A DNA stretch of 55,045 nt from Bacteroidales bacterium (lineage in GTDB: Bacteria; Bacteroidota; Bacteroidia; Bacteroidales; JAQXIO01): contig JAQXIO010000066.1 in the NCBI GenBank assembly GCA_029007825.1, positions 1-55,045 of the forward strand, in the 5' to 3' direction. Shown here piece by piece: positions 34,584-43,303 of this stretch. The notes beneath the pieces were generated by a model that was not told the origin of the DNA, did no database searches, and saw only the letters and a program-made list of their open reading frames with translations. Numbering within the stretch: position 1 is the stretch's first letter; every line of letters begins with the position of its first letter. A program made the translations under genes and the position numbers.

Positions 34584-35771
34584 TTATTCGACATGCAGAA
34601 CCAAGCCTTTCAGATACTCACCTTCGGGATGATAAATGTTTATCGGATGATCGGCCGGTTGTGTCAATTGATGAAGAATCCGCACTTTACGTCCTGACTG
34701 TGCAGCTGCCGTAAATACGGCCAGACGGAAGTTCTCTTTACTTACAGCCTGCGAACATGAAAAGGTAAAAAGTATTCCTCCCGGCTTTATTTTTTCAAAT
34801 GCAATGGCATTCAGCTTACGGTAACCGATCAGTGCATTGCGTAAAACATCGCGGTGCTTTGCAAAGGCGGGAGGGTCCAATATTATCAAGTCATACATAT
34901 CTCCCATTTGCTCCAGATATTTAAATGCATCTTCTGCAAATGCCCGGTGGCGTGTATCGTCGGGGAAATTCAATCTTACATTGGCTTCTGCTATCCCGAT
35001 TGCCTTGGCCGAACTATCGACCGAATGAACCAGCTTCGCGCCTCCACGCATTGCGTAAAAGGAGAAGCCTCCTGTATAGCAAAACATATTCAATACGGAA
35101 CGGCCTTTCGAATATGCTTCGAGAAGCGCCCTGTTTTCCCGCTGATCGACAAAAAAGCCGGTTTTCTGCCCTTTGATAAAATCGACATGGAATTTTAATC
35201 CGTTTTCAACAGCTATCACGTCAGAGGCATTTCCCATCAAATAGCCATTCTCGGCATCTACCCCGGCTTTAAACGGAAGCGTTCCGTCCGATTTATAGTA
35301 TATTGCCGTCAAATCGTCCTTCAGAACGGATTCAAGAGCCTCAGCTATGGCAAAACGTGCAGAATGCATCCCCACGGAATGCGCCTGCATGACAGCTGTA
35401 CCCGCATACATATCTATTATCAATCCGGGAAGGTTATCGCCTTCTCCGTGTACCAAACGAAAAGCATTGTTTTCCGATTCTCTTAAAAGATTCAAAGCTT
35501 TCCGTAATTCCAGAGCCGATGCTATCCGTTTTATCCAGAATGCCGTATCGATGGGTATATCTTTAAATGTCAGTATACGGACAGCAATGCTCCCGGGCTG
35601 ATAGTGTCCTCTCCCAAGAAAAGCACCATTATTTGCAAAAACATCGACAAGGTCTCCTTCAACCGGTTCACCGTCAATGTTTCGTATGGCTCCAGAAAAA
35701 ACCCACGGATGAAAACGTAATAATGATTCTTCTTTCTTAGGCTTCAAAAATATCCTGCTGTAGCTGCCCAT
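34584..35771 (-). CDS. rlmI: Class I SAM-dependent rRNA methyltransferase, RlmI type
   Basis: A 395-residue protein with an N-terminal PUA domain (residues 1-75, LKPKKEESLLRFHPWVFSGAI), a middle domain, and a Rossmann methyltransferase (VLNMFCYTGGFSFYAMRGGAKLVHSVDSS, LIILDPPAFAKHRD). E. coli RlmI makes m5C1962 in 23S rRNA, but close paralogues differ, so the symbol is tentative. It lies 26 bases after the exonuclease gene and is the last of DUF5063-exonuclease-rlmI. The 283 bases between its end and the nuclease gene hold the stem-loop described separately. Confidence 0.88.
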   Translation of the reverse strand: MGSYSRIFLKPKKEESLLRFHPWVFSGAIRNIDGEPVEGDLVDVFANNGAFLGRGHYQPGSIAVRILTFKDIPIDTAFWIKRIASALELRKALNLLRESENNAFRLVHGEGDNLPGLIIDMYAGTAVMQAHSVGMHSARFAIAEALESVLKDDLTAIYYKSDGTLPFKAGVDAENGYLMGNASDVIAVENGLKFHVDFIKGQKTGFFVDQRENRALLEAYSKGRSVLNMFCYTGGFSFYAMRGGAKLVHSVDSSAKAIGIAEANVRLNFPDDTRHRAFAEDAFKYLEQMGDMYDLIILDPPAFAKHRDVLRNALIGYRKLNAIAFEKIKPGGILFTFSCSQAVSKENFRLAVFTAAAQSGRKVRILHQLTQPADHPINIYHPEGEYLKGLVLHVE

Positions 35772-35797
35772 ATTCCGATTTGTAATTTGTTATTCTG

Positions 35798-36385
35798 CTA
35801 ATTATCCCCGCACAAATGCGTATAGATACGTAAACTTGCCCATGCATCCAATGCCGCGTACTCTTTCTGTGCTTCCGACAATACATCGGCTTCCCAATTT
35901 GAAAGGCGCTGTGCCTTGGATATTTTCTTTCCGAACAATACACCATAGATGCCACGCAGTCCTCTGTTTTTAATATGAAATTTCTGAGCCAGATTCTGCA
36001 ATTCTATAAAGGAGGCAAATTCGACCGAAGCAATACGATGAAGCGCTGCAAAATCATCTTTCAACGACAATCCTATTTTCAATATATCCTTACTTTCCAG
36101 TAAGTCTTTCAGAATATCGGGCAATCCTATCCGATTGATCCTAAACAAAAATGCACATTCTTCGGTAGAGAGTTGCAGCAATGCAACCTGGTGTTGCTTT
36201 CCTTTTTTAAAAGACGGTCTCGTTTCGGTATCGAAACCTATAATTTTAAAACCACGAAGATAGTTTACGGCTTTTTCTACCTCTTTCTGAGTATCTATGA
36301 CTACTATTCTATTCGTATATTTTTCGGCAGGAAGAGCCGTCAGCTCGTCTTTCGTCAAGGCTAATTCCTCCATTTCATTCTTCAT
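35798..36385 (-). CDS. 3'-5' exonuclease, RNase D/WRN-like
   Basis: About 195 residues forming a single DEDD-type exonuclease domain: FDTETRP (first Asp-Glu), ILKIGLSLKDDFAAL (second Asp) and EYAALDAWASLRIY (Tyr and final Asp, DEDDy class). It has no HRDC domain, so it is not a full RNase D. The frame reaches an ATG at 36415, but the ATG at 36385 gives a short 11-base overlap with the preceding gene instead of 41, and I prefer it. Substrate (RNA or DNA) is not known. Confidence 0.88.
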   Translation of the reverse strand: MKNEMEELALTKDELTALPAEKYTNRIVVIDTQKEVEKAVNYLRGFKIIGFDTETRPSFKKGKQHQVALLQLSTEECAFLFRINRIGLPDILKDLLESKDILKIGLSLKDDFAALHRIASVEFASFIELQNLAQKFHIKNRGLRGIYGVLFGKKISKAQRLSNWEADVLSEAQKEYAALDAWASLRIYTHLCGDN

Positions 36386-36947
36386 ATATATCTTCTTCCA
36401 TTTGGCCGTCATCACTACTCAGTGACGAAAGGCCATAAATTTCCCTCAATGAGTGAAGGGCTCCTAAACAATTCAACAGTTTCATGCCCCAATATTCATC
36501 AAATCCGTACCTGCATTTAGCCAAAGCATCGCCCATATATTGTTCCACGCCATCCCGGTATATGAAAAGAAAATTGGCTAAATCCTGATATATATCAGCT
36601 AAATCTTCTGCTATAGACGCTGCTATTGGGGTATCACTGTATTTCATTTCCTGATGGAAAGTAACCAGATAGATGTCTTGCTCACCCAAAAGATGAGCCA
36701 ATCCGTTGCGCAGATAATTATAACCGTCTTCTGTCACGCTTTCTTCCAGCTCCCAATTATCGTCCAAAGCAACGGGGGGAAGCAATATCGCCTTAAGGTA
36801 AAGTAACGGAAGTATTTTCGAACATTTGTCAACCAGTTCTTTAGCTTCCAGTCCCCGTACTTTTTCCATCAGAGAACAAAATTCCAATGCCACCGTAACA
36901 AACTCGATGGTATCTTTCCCATAAAGAAGATTTTTATCATGAAACAT
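36375..36947 (-). CDS. DUF5063 domain protein
   Basis: A 190-residue, acidic, mostly helical protein matching the DUF5063 family by its pattern (VTVALEFCSLMEK, LPLLYLKAILLP, YWGMKLLNCLGALHSL). The function is unknown. It is translationally linked to the exonuclease gene by overlap and divergent from the radical SAM gene, with TATTTTTG as a possible -7 box on the minus strand at 36972-36979. Confidence 0.8.
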   Translation of the reverse strand: MFHDKNLLYGKDTIEFVTVALEFCSLMEKVRGLEAKELVDKCSKILPLLYLKAILLPPVALDDNWELEESVTEDGYNYLRNGLAHLLGEQDIYLVTFHQEMKYSDTPIAASIAEDLADIYQDLANFLFIYRDGVEQYMGDALAKCRYGFDEYWGMKLLNCLGALHSLREIYGLSSLSSDDGQMEEDIYEE

Positions 36948-37001
36948 ATAATCCTGTTCTAATTGAATTTACAAAAATAGAAAATAAATTACTTTTGCAG
37001 C

Positions 37002-37928
37002 ATGAAAAACAAGAAACCCTATACCGATCTTGTAGACTTTTTTCAGAAGCTTTTTCCTTTCCGGGTGCAAAAAGTGCCTATAAATGCGGGGTTTACCTGC
37101 CCGAACCGGGACGGAACCAAGGGACGGGGTGGATGCACTTATTGCAACAATCATACATTCAGCCCCGAATATTGCCATAAACAGCTGCCAATAGAAAAAC
37201 AAATAAAAGACGGAATTGATTTTTTTTCGGCCAAATATCCTCAAATGCGTTATCTGGCTTATTTTCAATCATACACCAATACTTACGGACAGGTAAAAGA
37301 TCTTATGGATATGTACCGGGAAGCTCTCTTACATCCGGAGGTAGTGGGATTAGTCATCAGCACACGACCGGATTGCTTGGAAGAGAACCTGCTAAAGGAA
37401 CTCTCATCCCTCAGTAAGGATTATTTCGTTTTAATCGAGTTCGGAGTAGAGTCTACCCTTGACCGCACACTTTGCTTTATAAACCGGGGACATACTTTTT
37501 CTTCTTCACAAGATGCCGTACGCCGTGCGGCAGAGCATGGCATTTATACCGGTGCGCACATGATATTAGGTCTTCCTCACGAGAGCAGGGAAGATATGCT
37601 GGAACATGCATCTAAATTATCGGAATTGCCGCTTACTACTTTAAAACTTCATCATTTACAGATAATCAGGAATACGCGCATGGCCGAACAATTCGCAGAG
37701 CATCCGGAATTGTTTCCTATTTTCACAGCTGACGAATATGCTCGATTATGTGTGGAATTTGCCGAGCGTTTACGTCCTGACATCGTCATAGAACGTTTTG
37801 CTTCCCAATCGCCTAAAGAGTTATTAATCGCTCCGGACTGGGGACTGAGGAACAACGAGTTTACAGTAAAAGTGTTGCGTTTATTCGATAGCCTCAAAAC
37901 TTATCAGGGACGGTTGTACAAAAAATAG
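37002..37928 (+). CDS. Radical SAM protein, TIGR01212 (YhcC-like)
   Basis: A 308-residue radical SAM enzyme. The cluster-binding Cys are C33, C45 and C48 (FTCPNRDGTKGRGGCTYC), the longer spacing typical of TIGR01212 rather than the classical CX3CX2C. Other family segments are YFQSYTNTYG and FGVESTLDRTL. The reaction is unknown. It stands alone between divergent and convergent neighbours. TACTTTTG at 36990-36997 resembles a -7 box but is so close to the ATG that the mRNA would have almost no leader. Confidence 0.92.
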   Translation: MKNKKPYTDLVDFFQKLFPFRVQKVPINAGFTCPNRDGTKGRGGCTYCNNHTFSPEYCHKQLPIEKQIKDGIDFFSAKYPQMRYLAYFQSYTNTYGQVKDLMDMYREALLHPEVVGLVISTRPDCLEENLLKELSSLSKDYFVLIEFGVESTLDRTLCFINRGHTFSSSQDAVRRAAEHGIYTGAHMILGLPHESREDMLEHASKLSELPLTTLKLHHLQIIRNTRMAEQFAEHPELFPIFTADEYARLCVEFAERLRPDIVIERFASQSPKELLIAPDWGLRNNEFTVKVLRLFDSLKTYQGRLYKK

Positions 37929-37949
37929 TAACCGACAAAGAAATGACAA

Positions 37950-38834
37950 TCAGAAAGGTTGCCTCGAATCGATTCCCCACATTAATTTATCGCTTAACGT
38001 TTTAAAAAAGGTCTGAGAGTAACGTTTGATTACTTTCGTTGTATAGGGCGCTCTGGATATACAAAACTCTATACCTGCCGGAAAGACTTCCGAACGGCCG
38101 TCCAAAGCTACCAGGAAAGAGCTGCTCCGACTTTCTACCCTGACTTTTATAATACAGTCGTCGGGAATTACCAACGGACGCACATTCAAACTATGAGGGG
38201 CAATAGGACTTAAAACCAGATTGTTAACAGTCGGCATAATAATAGGTCCGTTCACACTCAACGAATAGGCCGTGGATCCGGTAGGCGTAGCTACAATCAG
38301 GCCATCGGCCTGGTAAGTTGTAAGATAATCTTCGCCTATGTAAGTATGTATAGAGAGCATCGAGGATGTATCACGCTTGAGCAGTGCCACTTCATTCAGG
38401 GCAAAATTATAACTTGCCAATTGCGCGGCTCCTTCGGGACAAAGCTGAAGCAGAGAACGTTCTTCTACTCTGAAATAATTTTTAAATATATCTTCTACGG
38501 CATCTTCCAAATCGTTCCGGTTTATATCGGTTAAAAAACCTAACCGTCCTTCATTGATACCCAAAATAGGAATTTCCTTATTTCCAATGCGTGCTGCCGT
38601 ACGTAAGAACGTACCGTCTCCCCCAATACTCAGAGCGATATCCAGATCAAAATCATCCGATTCAATCAATCCGTTATAGTAAGGTGTTTCCCCCAACTCG
38701 GCAGATAAAGCTTCATAATAGTCTTTATCTACATATACTTCGATGCCGAGACGCTGGAAAGTATCAAACATCCGTTTTATCAAATACGAGCGCATTACTC
38801 TACGCCGGCTTCCAAAAACACCTACTTTCTTCAT
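37950..38834 (-). CDS. nadK: NAD kinase
   Basis: About 294 residues; phosphorylates NAD to NADP. The diagnostic GGDGT is at 71-75 (ALSIGGDGTFLRT), followed by GINEGRLGFLTD and the substrate-binding FALNEVALLKR, DGLIVATPTGSTAYSLSVNGPII. The frame reaches an ATG at 38873, but MKKVGVFGSRRR at 38834 gives the standard N-terminus and starts five bases after the CBS gene stops. Confidence 0.94.
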   Translation of the reverse strand: MKKVGVFGSRRRVMRSYLIKRMFDTFQRLGIEVYVDKDYYEALSAELGETPYYNGLIESDDFDLDIALSIGGDGTFLRTAARIGNKEIPILGINEGRLGFLTDINRNDLEDAVEDIFKNYFRVEERSLLQLCPEGAAQLASYNFALNEVALLKRDTSSMLSIHTYIGEDYLTTYQADGLIVATPTGSTAYSLSVNGPIIMPTVNNLVLSPIAPHSLNVRPLVIPDDCIIKVRVESRSSSFLVALDGRSEVFPAGIEFCISRAPYTTKVIKRYSQTFFKTLSDKLMWGIDSRQPF

Positions 38835-38839
38835 ATTTT

Positions 38840-39517
38840 TTATATGTTCATATAACGCATTAATTCTTCCCATCTATTTGCAGAGACGAGATCTCTCATT
38901 CCATATTTTGCAGAGTGGTAAACAAGTTTATAATTAAACCGTTCCAGACTCATCATTACCGGTGAAGGATCGGCCAAATCAATAATCAGGAAGGCGAGCA
39001 GGTTCTCACCATTTCCGAGCATTTGTGTCGTATAGCACAATACGTGTGCATTATTACTCTCGACAAGGTGCACGAGCGCTGACAAATTCAAGTCGCGCCG
39101 GGGTATTTCTACCACCAGCAGAGATAATTCTCCTTCAAACGGGATTAATTCACCCATAGCCAAGAACAAAGATTCCTGCGTTATCAAACCTCTGTAATGA
39201 TTCTCACCCGAAACTACGGGCAATGCGCTTAAACGGTATTGGGCTGCCAAACGGTATGCTTCAAAAATATGGGCTTTTTCACTCACCGACGGCGACGGCA
39301 ATGCATCGTTTATTACTTCGGAGAGCTTCATAGACGACGAAAACTGAGAAAGATCCGTCTCTTCAACCAACGCCGAATAGGTATCTCCCTCCAATACGGG
39401 AAGATGTTTAATTTTCCACTCTTCCATATTTGAAATGGCATAAGCTACGGTATCATCCATTTTTAAGCAAGGATAATCCGTATTAATAAAATATTTTACG
39501 AAAATACGTTCCAGCAT
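38840..39517 (-). CDS. CBS-domain protein
   Basis: A 225-residue protein with two CBS repeats in its N-terminal two-thirds (about 10-65 and 75-130: [24 protein letters not shown] and [31 protein letters not shown]), which bind adenosyl nucleotides in other proteins, and a C-terminal part resembling an ACT-like fold. It is upstream of and probably co-transcribed with nadK, so it may sense adenylate or nicotinamide nucleotide status. That link is inferred from position. Confidence 0.85.
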   Translation of the reverse strand: MLERIFVKYFINTDYPCLKMDDTVAYAISNMEEWKIKHLPVLEGDTYSALVEETDLSQFSSSMKLSEVINDALPSPSVSEKAHIFEAYRLAAQYRLSALPVVSGENHYRGLITQESLFLAMGELIPFEGELSLLVVEIPRRDLNLSALVHLVESNNAHVLCYTTQMLGNGENLLAFLIIDLADPSPVMMSLERFNYKLVYHSAKYGMRDLVSANRWEELMRYMNI

Positions 39518-39532
39518 TTGAGCAAATCATAG

Positions 39533-39540
39533 TATATTTG
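39533..39540 (+). promoter_or_regulatory. -7 promoter box for the pdxJ-exbBD-tonB operon
   Basis: TATATTTG, an exact TAnnTTTG match. It would give a leader of about 90 bases before pdxJ. A small perfect hairpin (GAGAAAA/TTTTCTC, 39562-39577) lies in that leader. Confidence 0.5.
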
Positions 39541-39639
39541 TGGAGGAATTCGTACAAAGTTGAGAAAAAGTTTTCTCTTTTACATCAAACCTCTTTACTT
39601 TTTTACTGTAAGGAAGTTCTATTCAAATTTGTTCAAAAA

Positions 39640-40365
39640 ATGACCAAACTAAGTGTCAATATCAATAAGGTTGCAACTATTCGCAACGCCAGAGGTGGTA
39701 ATGTTCCCAATATTTTAAAGGTTGCCGAAGATTGCGAACGTTTCGGGGCACAAGGAATAACGGTGCATCCGCGTCCAGACGAACGCCATATCCGCTATAA
39801 GGATGTAATGGACCTGAGCGGACTTATCAAGACCGAATTCAATATAGAGGGTTATCCTTCAAAAAAATTCGTAGAGTTGGTTTTACTGGTGAAACCTCAT
39901 CAGGTAACATTGGTTCCGGATGCTCCCGACGCTATTACTTCTAATTCGGGATGGAATGTAAAAGAGCATTTTTCATTTTTATCGGAATTGGTAGATACTT
40001 TCAAGGAAGAGGGGATACGGTCATCTATTTTCGTAGATGCAAACGAGGAGACGATCGAGGCTGCTGCAAAGACCGGAACCGACCGGATCGAACTTTATAC
40101 CGAACCTTACGCTTCAAAATACGAACAAGACCGTGCAGCGGCTATAGAACCGTTTATCAAAGCGGCTACATACGCTAAGAAACTGGGCCTGGGCGTAAAT
40201 GCGGGTCATGACCTAAGTTTAAAAAACCTTGCTTATTTTCACACGAATATCCCTTGGGTGGATGAAGTATCCATAGGTCATGCCCTTATCTGCGATGCAT
40301 TGTATATGGGTCTCGAATCTACGATTAAAGCATATCTTGAATGTTTAAAGAATAACGAGAAATAA
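39640..40365 (+). CDS. pdxJ: Pyridoxine 5'-phosphate synthase
   Basis: A 241-residue TIM-barrel enzyme that condenses deoxyxylulose 5-phosphate with 3-amino-2-oxopropyl phosphate to make vitamin B6. It begins [20 protein letters not shown] and contains [30 protein letters not shown] and [15 protein letters not shown]. The frame extends upstream to 39538, but only the ATG at 39640 gives the family N-terminus. It leads an operon with exbB, exbD, tonB and a DJ-1 gene. Confidence 0.95.
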   Translation: MTKLSVNINKVATIRNARGGNVPNILKVAEDCERFGAQGITVHPRPDERHIRYKDVMDLSGLIKTEFNIEGYPSKKFVELVLLVKPHQVTLVPDAPDAITSNSGWNVKEHFSFLSELVDTFKEEGIRSSIFVDANEETIEAAAKTGTDRIELYTEPYASKYEQDRAAAIEPFIKAATYAKKLGLGVNAGHDLSLKNLAYFHTNIPWVDEVSIGHALICDALYMGLESTIKAYLECLKNNEK

Positions 40366-40371
40366 TAAGTT

Positions 40372-41100
40372 ATGAATATTTTACTTTTCTTACAGGCTGC
40401 CATGGCACAGACGGCAACGGACGTTGCAAGCGTTGACGGTACAATGACAGAAGTTATCATACCGGAACAAGCAAAAATCAATGTACTCGACCTAGCTCTC
40501 AAGGGTGGAATTATCATGATTCCCTTATTATTGCTTTCAATGGTGGCAATTTATATTTTCATTGTCAGGATACAGGCAATACGGCGTGCAGGAAAAGAGG
40601 ATGAAACTTTTATGAACCGTATCAAAGATTATATTCACGAAGGAAAAATCGAGTCGGCTCTCAATCTTTGCAGACAGGAAAATACGCCTTCGGCCCGCAT
40701 GATCGAAAAAGGTATATCCCGGTTAGGCAGACCTATGAACGATGTTCTTGTAGCTATCGAAAATGTTGGTAATTTGGAAATTGCAAAATTAGAACATGGC
40801 TTTGCATGGATGGCTACCATTGCGGCTGGTGCTCCGATGATCGGGTTTCTCGGGACTGTAACCGGTATGGTTCAGGCATTTTTCGACATGGCAAATGCCG
40901 GAACAAATGTAGATATAACTCTTCTGTCTTCGGGTATTTACGAGGCTCTCGTAACAACAGTAGCAGGTCTTATTGTCGGCATTATCACCCTTTTCGCCTA
41001 TAACTATCTTGTAGCTCAGGTGGATGTCGTCGTAAATAAAATGGAAGCCCGGACCATGGAATTCATGGACTTACTCAACGAACCGGCAAATAAATTTTAA
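40372..41100 (+). CDS. exbB: MotA/TolQ/ExbB proton channel
   Basis: A 242-residue inner-membrane protein with three membrane helices: about 45-65, 145-170 and 185-215. The conserved segment AGAPMIGFLGTVTGMVQAFF and the later VTTVAGLIVGIITLFAYNYL form the proton channel with ExbD. A short hydrophobic N-terminus with AMAQT might be a cleaved signal. It energises TonB or a Tol-type protein using the proton gradient. exbB versus tolQ cannot be settled from sequence alone. Confidence 0.9.
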   Translation: MNILLFLQAAMAQTATDVASVDGTMTEVIIPEQAKINVLDLALKGGIIMIPLLLLSMVAIYIFIVRIQAIRRAGKEDETFMNRIKDYIHEGKIESALNLCRQENTPSARMIEKGISRLGRPMNDVLVAIENVGNLEIAKLEHGFAWMATIAAGAPMIGFLGTVTGMVQAFFDMANAGTNVDITLLSSGIYEALVTTVAGLIVGIITLFAYNYLVAQVDVVVNKMEARTMEFMDLLNEPANKF

Positions 41101-41102
41101 TT

Positions 41103-41513
41103 ATGGCTCTTAAACGACGTTCAAAAATAGAAGCGAACTTCAGCATGGCTTCCATGACTGACGTTATTTTCCTGCTGCTGATTTTCTTTATGATCACTTC
41201 AACGGTAGTAATTCCAAATGCCATAAAAGTAAATTTACCCCAGGCTAAACAACAAACGTCTGCGAAACCTCTCACACGGGTAACGATCGATGAAAACCTG
41301 AATTACTACGTGGCTTTCGGAAATGCACGGGAAAAGAAAGTAAAATTCGACGATATAGCGCCATTCTTAATGGAACAATATGCGAAAGAGCCCGAAATGT
41401 TCGTAGCTCTTTATGCCGATGAAACCGTTCCGTACAAAGAGATCGTAAGGGTACTGAATATAGCAAATGAGAACAAGTATAAGATGGTTCTGATCACGCG
41501 CCCTATGAAGTAA
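41103..41513 (+). CDS. exbD: ExbD/TolR biopolymer transport protein
   Basis: A 136-residue protein with one membrane helix at about 21-38 and the conserved proton-carrying Asp D20 (MASMTDVIFLLLIFFMITS). The periplasmic domain follows. It begins two bases after exbB and partners it in the proton channel. Confidence 0.92.
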   Translation: MALKRRSKIEANFSMASMTDVIFLLLIFFMITSTVVIPNAIKVNLPQAKQQTSAKPLTRVTIDENLNYYVAFGNAREKKVKFDDIAPFLMEQYAKEPEMFVALYADETVPYKEIVRVLNIANENKYKMVLITRPMK

Positions 41514-41549
41514 CCGAATCTTTAATCTGATAAGAATTCCAAGCAAAAC

Positions 41550-42362
41550 GTGAAATTAAACAAGGACAATATAAACGGCTTTATCGGTACGGTAACTATC
41601 CACGCGATCGTTTTACTGCTTCTCTATCTTTGTGTAATAAAAACGATTATTCCGGCAGATGAAGGTGGTATTCTTGTTAATTTCGGAAATGTAAACGAAG
41701 CTGCGGGGACTTTCGAGCCGGAACAAAGCGGTGAAGAACCAGAAAAGACAACTCCTCCCCCAGCCCCACGTCCCAAGGTTCCGGAACCTAAAATGTTGAC
41801 TCAAGAAGACGAATCCATTGCTTTAGCCAAAGAAAAAAAGAAAAAAGAAGAGGATAAACGCAAACAGGAAGAGTTGAAGCGGCAGGAAGAAGCCCGTAAG
41901 AAAAAAGAGGCTGAAGAGAGGAAAAAGGCTGAAGAGGAACGCAAGAAAAAAGAGATCAGCAATAAAGTTGCGGGAGCTTTCGGAGCCGGATCAGGCAAAG
42001 GCAGCCAAGGTTCATCGGAATCAGGAAGCGGAAATCAGGGTTCTCCTTTTGGAAATTCCGATCACGGAGCAAACGAAGGGATAGGAGGATATGGCGATTT
42101 CGCCCTCGACGGACGTTCTCTGGGTGCAGGCGGCTTACCTCGCCCGGCATATACGGCACAAGAGGAAGGACGCATCGTAATCAGTATTACCGTAGATCCA
42201 AGGGGTAATGTAATCGGTGCTACGATCGGCAGAGGTACCAATATCGATAATGCCAGTATGCGTAACGCTGCAATCGCCGCAGCCAGAAAAGCGAAATTCA
42301 ATGCTATTCAGGGTACGAATAATCAGGTTGGAACGATTACTTACAAATACAGATTCAAATAA
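41550..42362 (+). CDS. tonB: TonB-family energy transducer
   Basis: A 270-residue protein: membrane anchor at about 11-32, Pro/Glu-rich region (50-85), a Lys/Glu/Arg-rich probable coiled coil (about 88-130, KKKEEDKRKQEELKRQEE), a Gly/Ser-rich linker (140-180), and a C-terminal TonB-like domain (about 200-270, GRIVISITVDPRGNVIG). The charged helix resembles TolA more than enteric TonB, so the protein might serve a Tol-like role; the symbol is provisional. It has a GTG start at 41550 with no better ATG. It spans the periplasm to pass energy to outer-membrane transporters. Confidence 0.85.
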   Translation: MKLNKDNINGFIGTVTIHAIVLLLLYLCVIKTIIPADEGGILVNFGNVNEAAGTFEPEQSGEEPEKTTPPPAPRPKVPEPKMLTQEDESIALAKEKKKKEEDKRKQEELKRQEEARKKKEAEERKKAEEERKKKEISNKVAGAFGAGSGKGSQGSSESGSGNQGSPFGNSDHGANEGIGGYGDFALDGRSLGAGGLPRPAYTAQEEGRIVISITVDPRGNVIGATIGRGTNIDNASMRNAAIAAARKAKFNAIQGTNNQVGTITYKYRFK

Positions 42363-42365
42363 CTT

Positions 42366-42911
42366 ATGAAAAAGGCTTTTTTATTTTTAGCAAACGGCTT
42401 TGAAGAGAGCGAAGCTATCGTTCCTCTCGATATTCTACGCAGAGGAGGCGTTTCTGTTACAACCGTTTCCATAAGCGAAAAAAAGGAGGTTACCGGCGCG
42501 CATAACATTATCGTTGTTGCAGATGTCTTATTCGACGATTGCAAATTCGAAAATTACGATATGTTGATTCTTCCCGGAGGAATGCCCGGTGCGCAGAATC
42601 TGAACGATCATTCCGGCCTTAAGGGGCTTATCCTTCAATCGGCATCGAAAAATATCCAGCTTGCCGCTATTTGTGCAGCACCGATGGTTTATGGGGAGCT
42701 GGGGCTTTTGAACGGATTGCGTGCTACTTCATATCCTGGTTTCGAAGGGAAACTGAAAGGTGCGACATATACCGGAGAGATGGTTAGCTCGGACGGTATT
42801 TTTACCACCGGAAAAGGCCCGGGTGCCGCATATGATTTCGGATTCACATTGCTGGCAAAGCTAATGGGCGAAGAGACAGCTCTGTCTGTGAGAAACGCAA
42901 TGTTTCCCTAA
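42366..42911 (+). CDS. DJ-1/PfpI family protein
   Basis: A 181-residue cytoplasmic protein of the DJ-1/YajL group: the nucleophile elbow AAICAAPMVYG has C103, and E16 (GFEESEAIVPLDILRRGG) is the matching acid. Members have been reported as glyoxalases, deglycases or redox sensors, and the true activity is debated. It is three bases after tonB and ends the operon, followed by a terminator. Confidence 0.92.
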   Translation: MKKAFLFLANGFEESEAIVPLDILRRGGVSVTTVSISEKKEVTGAHNIIVVADVLFDDCKFENYDMLILPGGMPGAQNLNDHSGLKGLILQSASKNIQLAAICAAPMVYGELGLLNGLRATSYPGFEGKLKGATYTGEMVSSDGIFTTGKGPGAAYDFGFTLLAKLMGEETALSVRNAMFP

Positions 42912-42961
42912 TTCTTCAAAGTATAAGAAACTTTTCCGCAAGAAGTAAAATATGGATATAG

Positions 42962-42998
42962 ATGAAAGCCGGTTTTTGTAATAAAAACCGGCTTTCAT
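42962..42998 (+). terminator. Terminator of the pdxJ-tonB-DJ-1 operon
   Basis: A perfect 16-bp stem (ATGAAAGCCGGTTTTT and its complement) with a 5-base loop, about 50 bases after the last stop codon. T runs occur within the stem rather than only after it, so it may work in both directions. Confidence 0.8.
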
Positions 42999-43138
42999 TT
43001 ATCCAGACAATATCGTCTTTTCAGAATAAAAATAATACGCAATAAGATTCCAATATAAAATATCCCCCTTATTTTAGGACTAAAAAACTTTGGTATTTAT
43101 ATACGACTTTACACAAACAGTCGAATGCACCAATTTTT

Positions 43139-43224
43139 CCGTATAACGGCAGCAAGTCTCCGCCGTAGGCAGGGCTCAGGAGTGACTCTGATTTGCAAAC
43201 TACGTCAACGGCGGCAAATACGCC
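43139..43224. other. G+C-rich, foldable intergenic block (candidate structured RNA)
   Basis: Within the 392-base gap 42912-43303 this block stands out against AT-rich flanks. It contains CCGT/ACGG (43139-43149), a long-range 7-bp stem CCGCCGT (43160-43166) with ACGGCGG (43208-43214), an inner TCAGGAG/CTCTGA pairing, and GGCG/CGCC (43210-43224), which competes with the long-range stem. No reading frame of note is present. It lies 3' of both neighbouring genes, so it may be part of the 3' UTR of the GH32 mRNA, an independent small RNA, or a relic of a lost gene. Confidence 0.4.
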
Positions 43225-43303
43225 CTATGGATTTGTTCAACGGTGTAAAATTGTTATAAGTCCCAAAACTTTTTATTCTCCATTCAACTCAATAATCCTG
43301 CAA

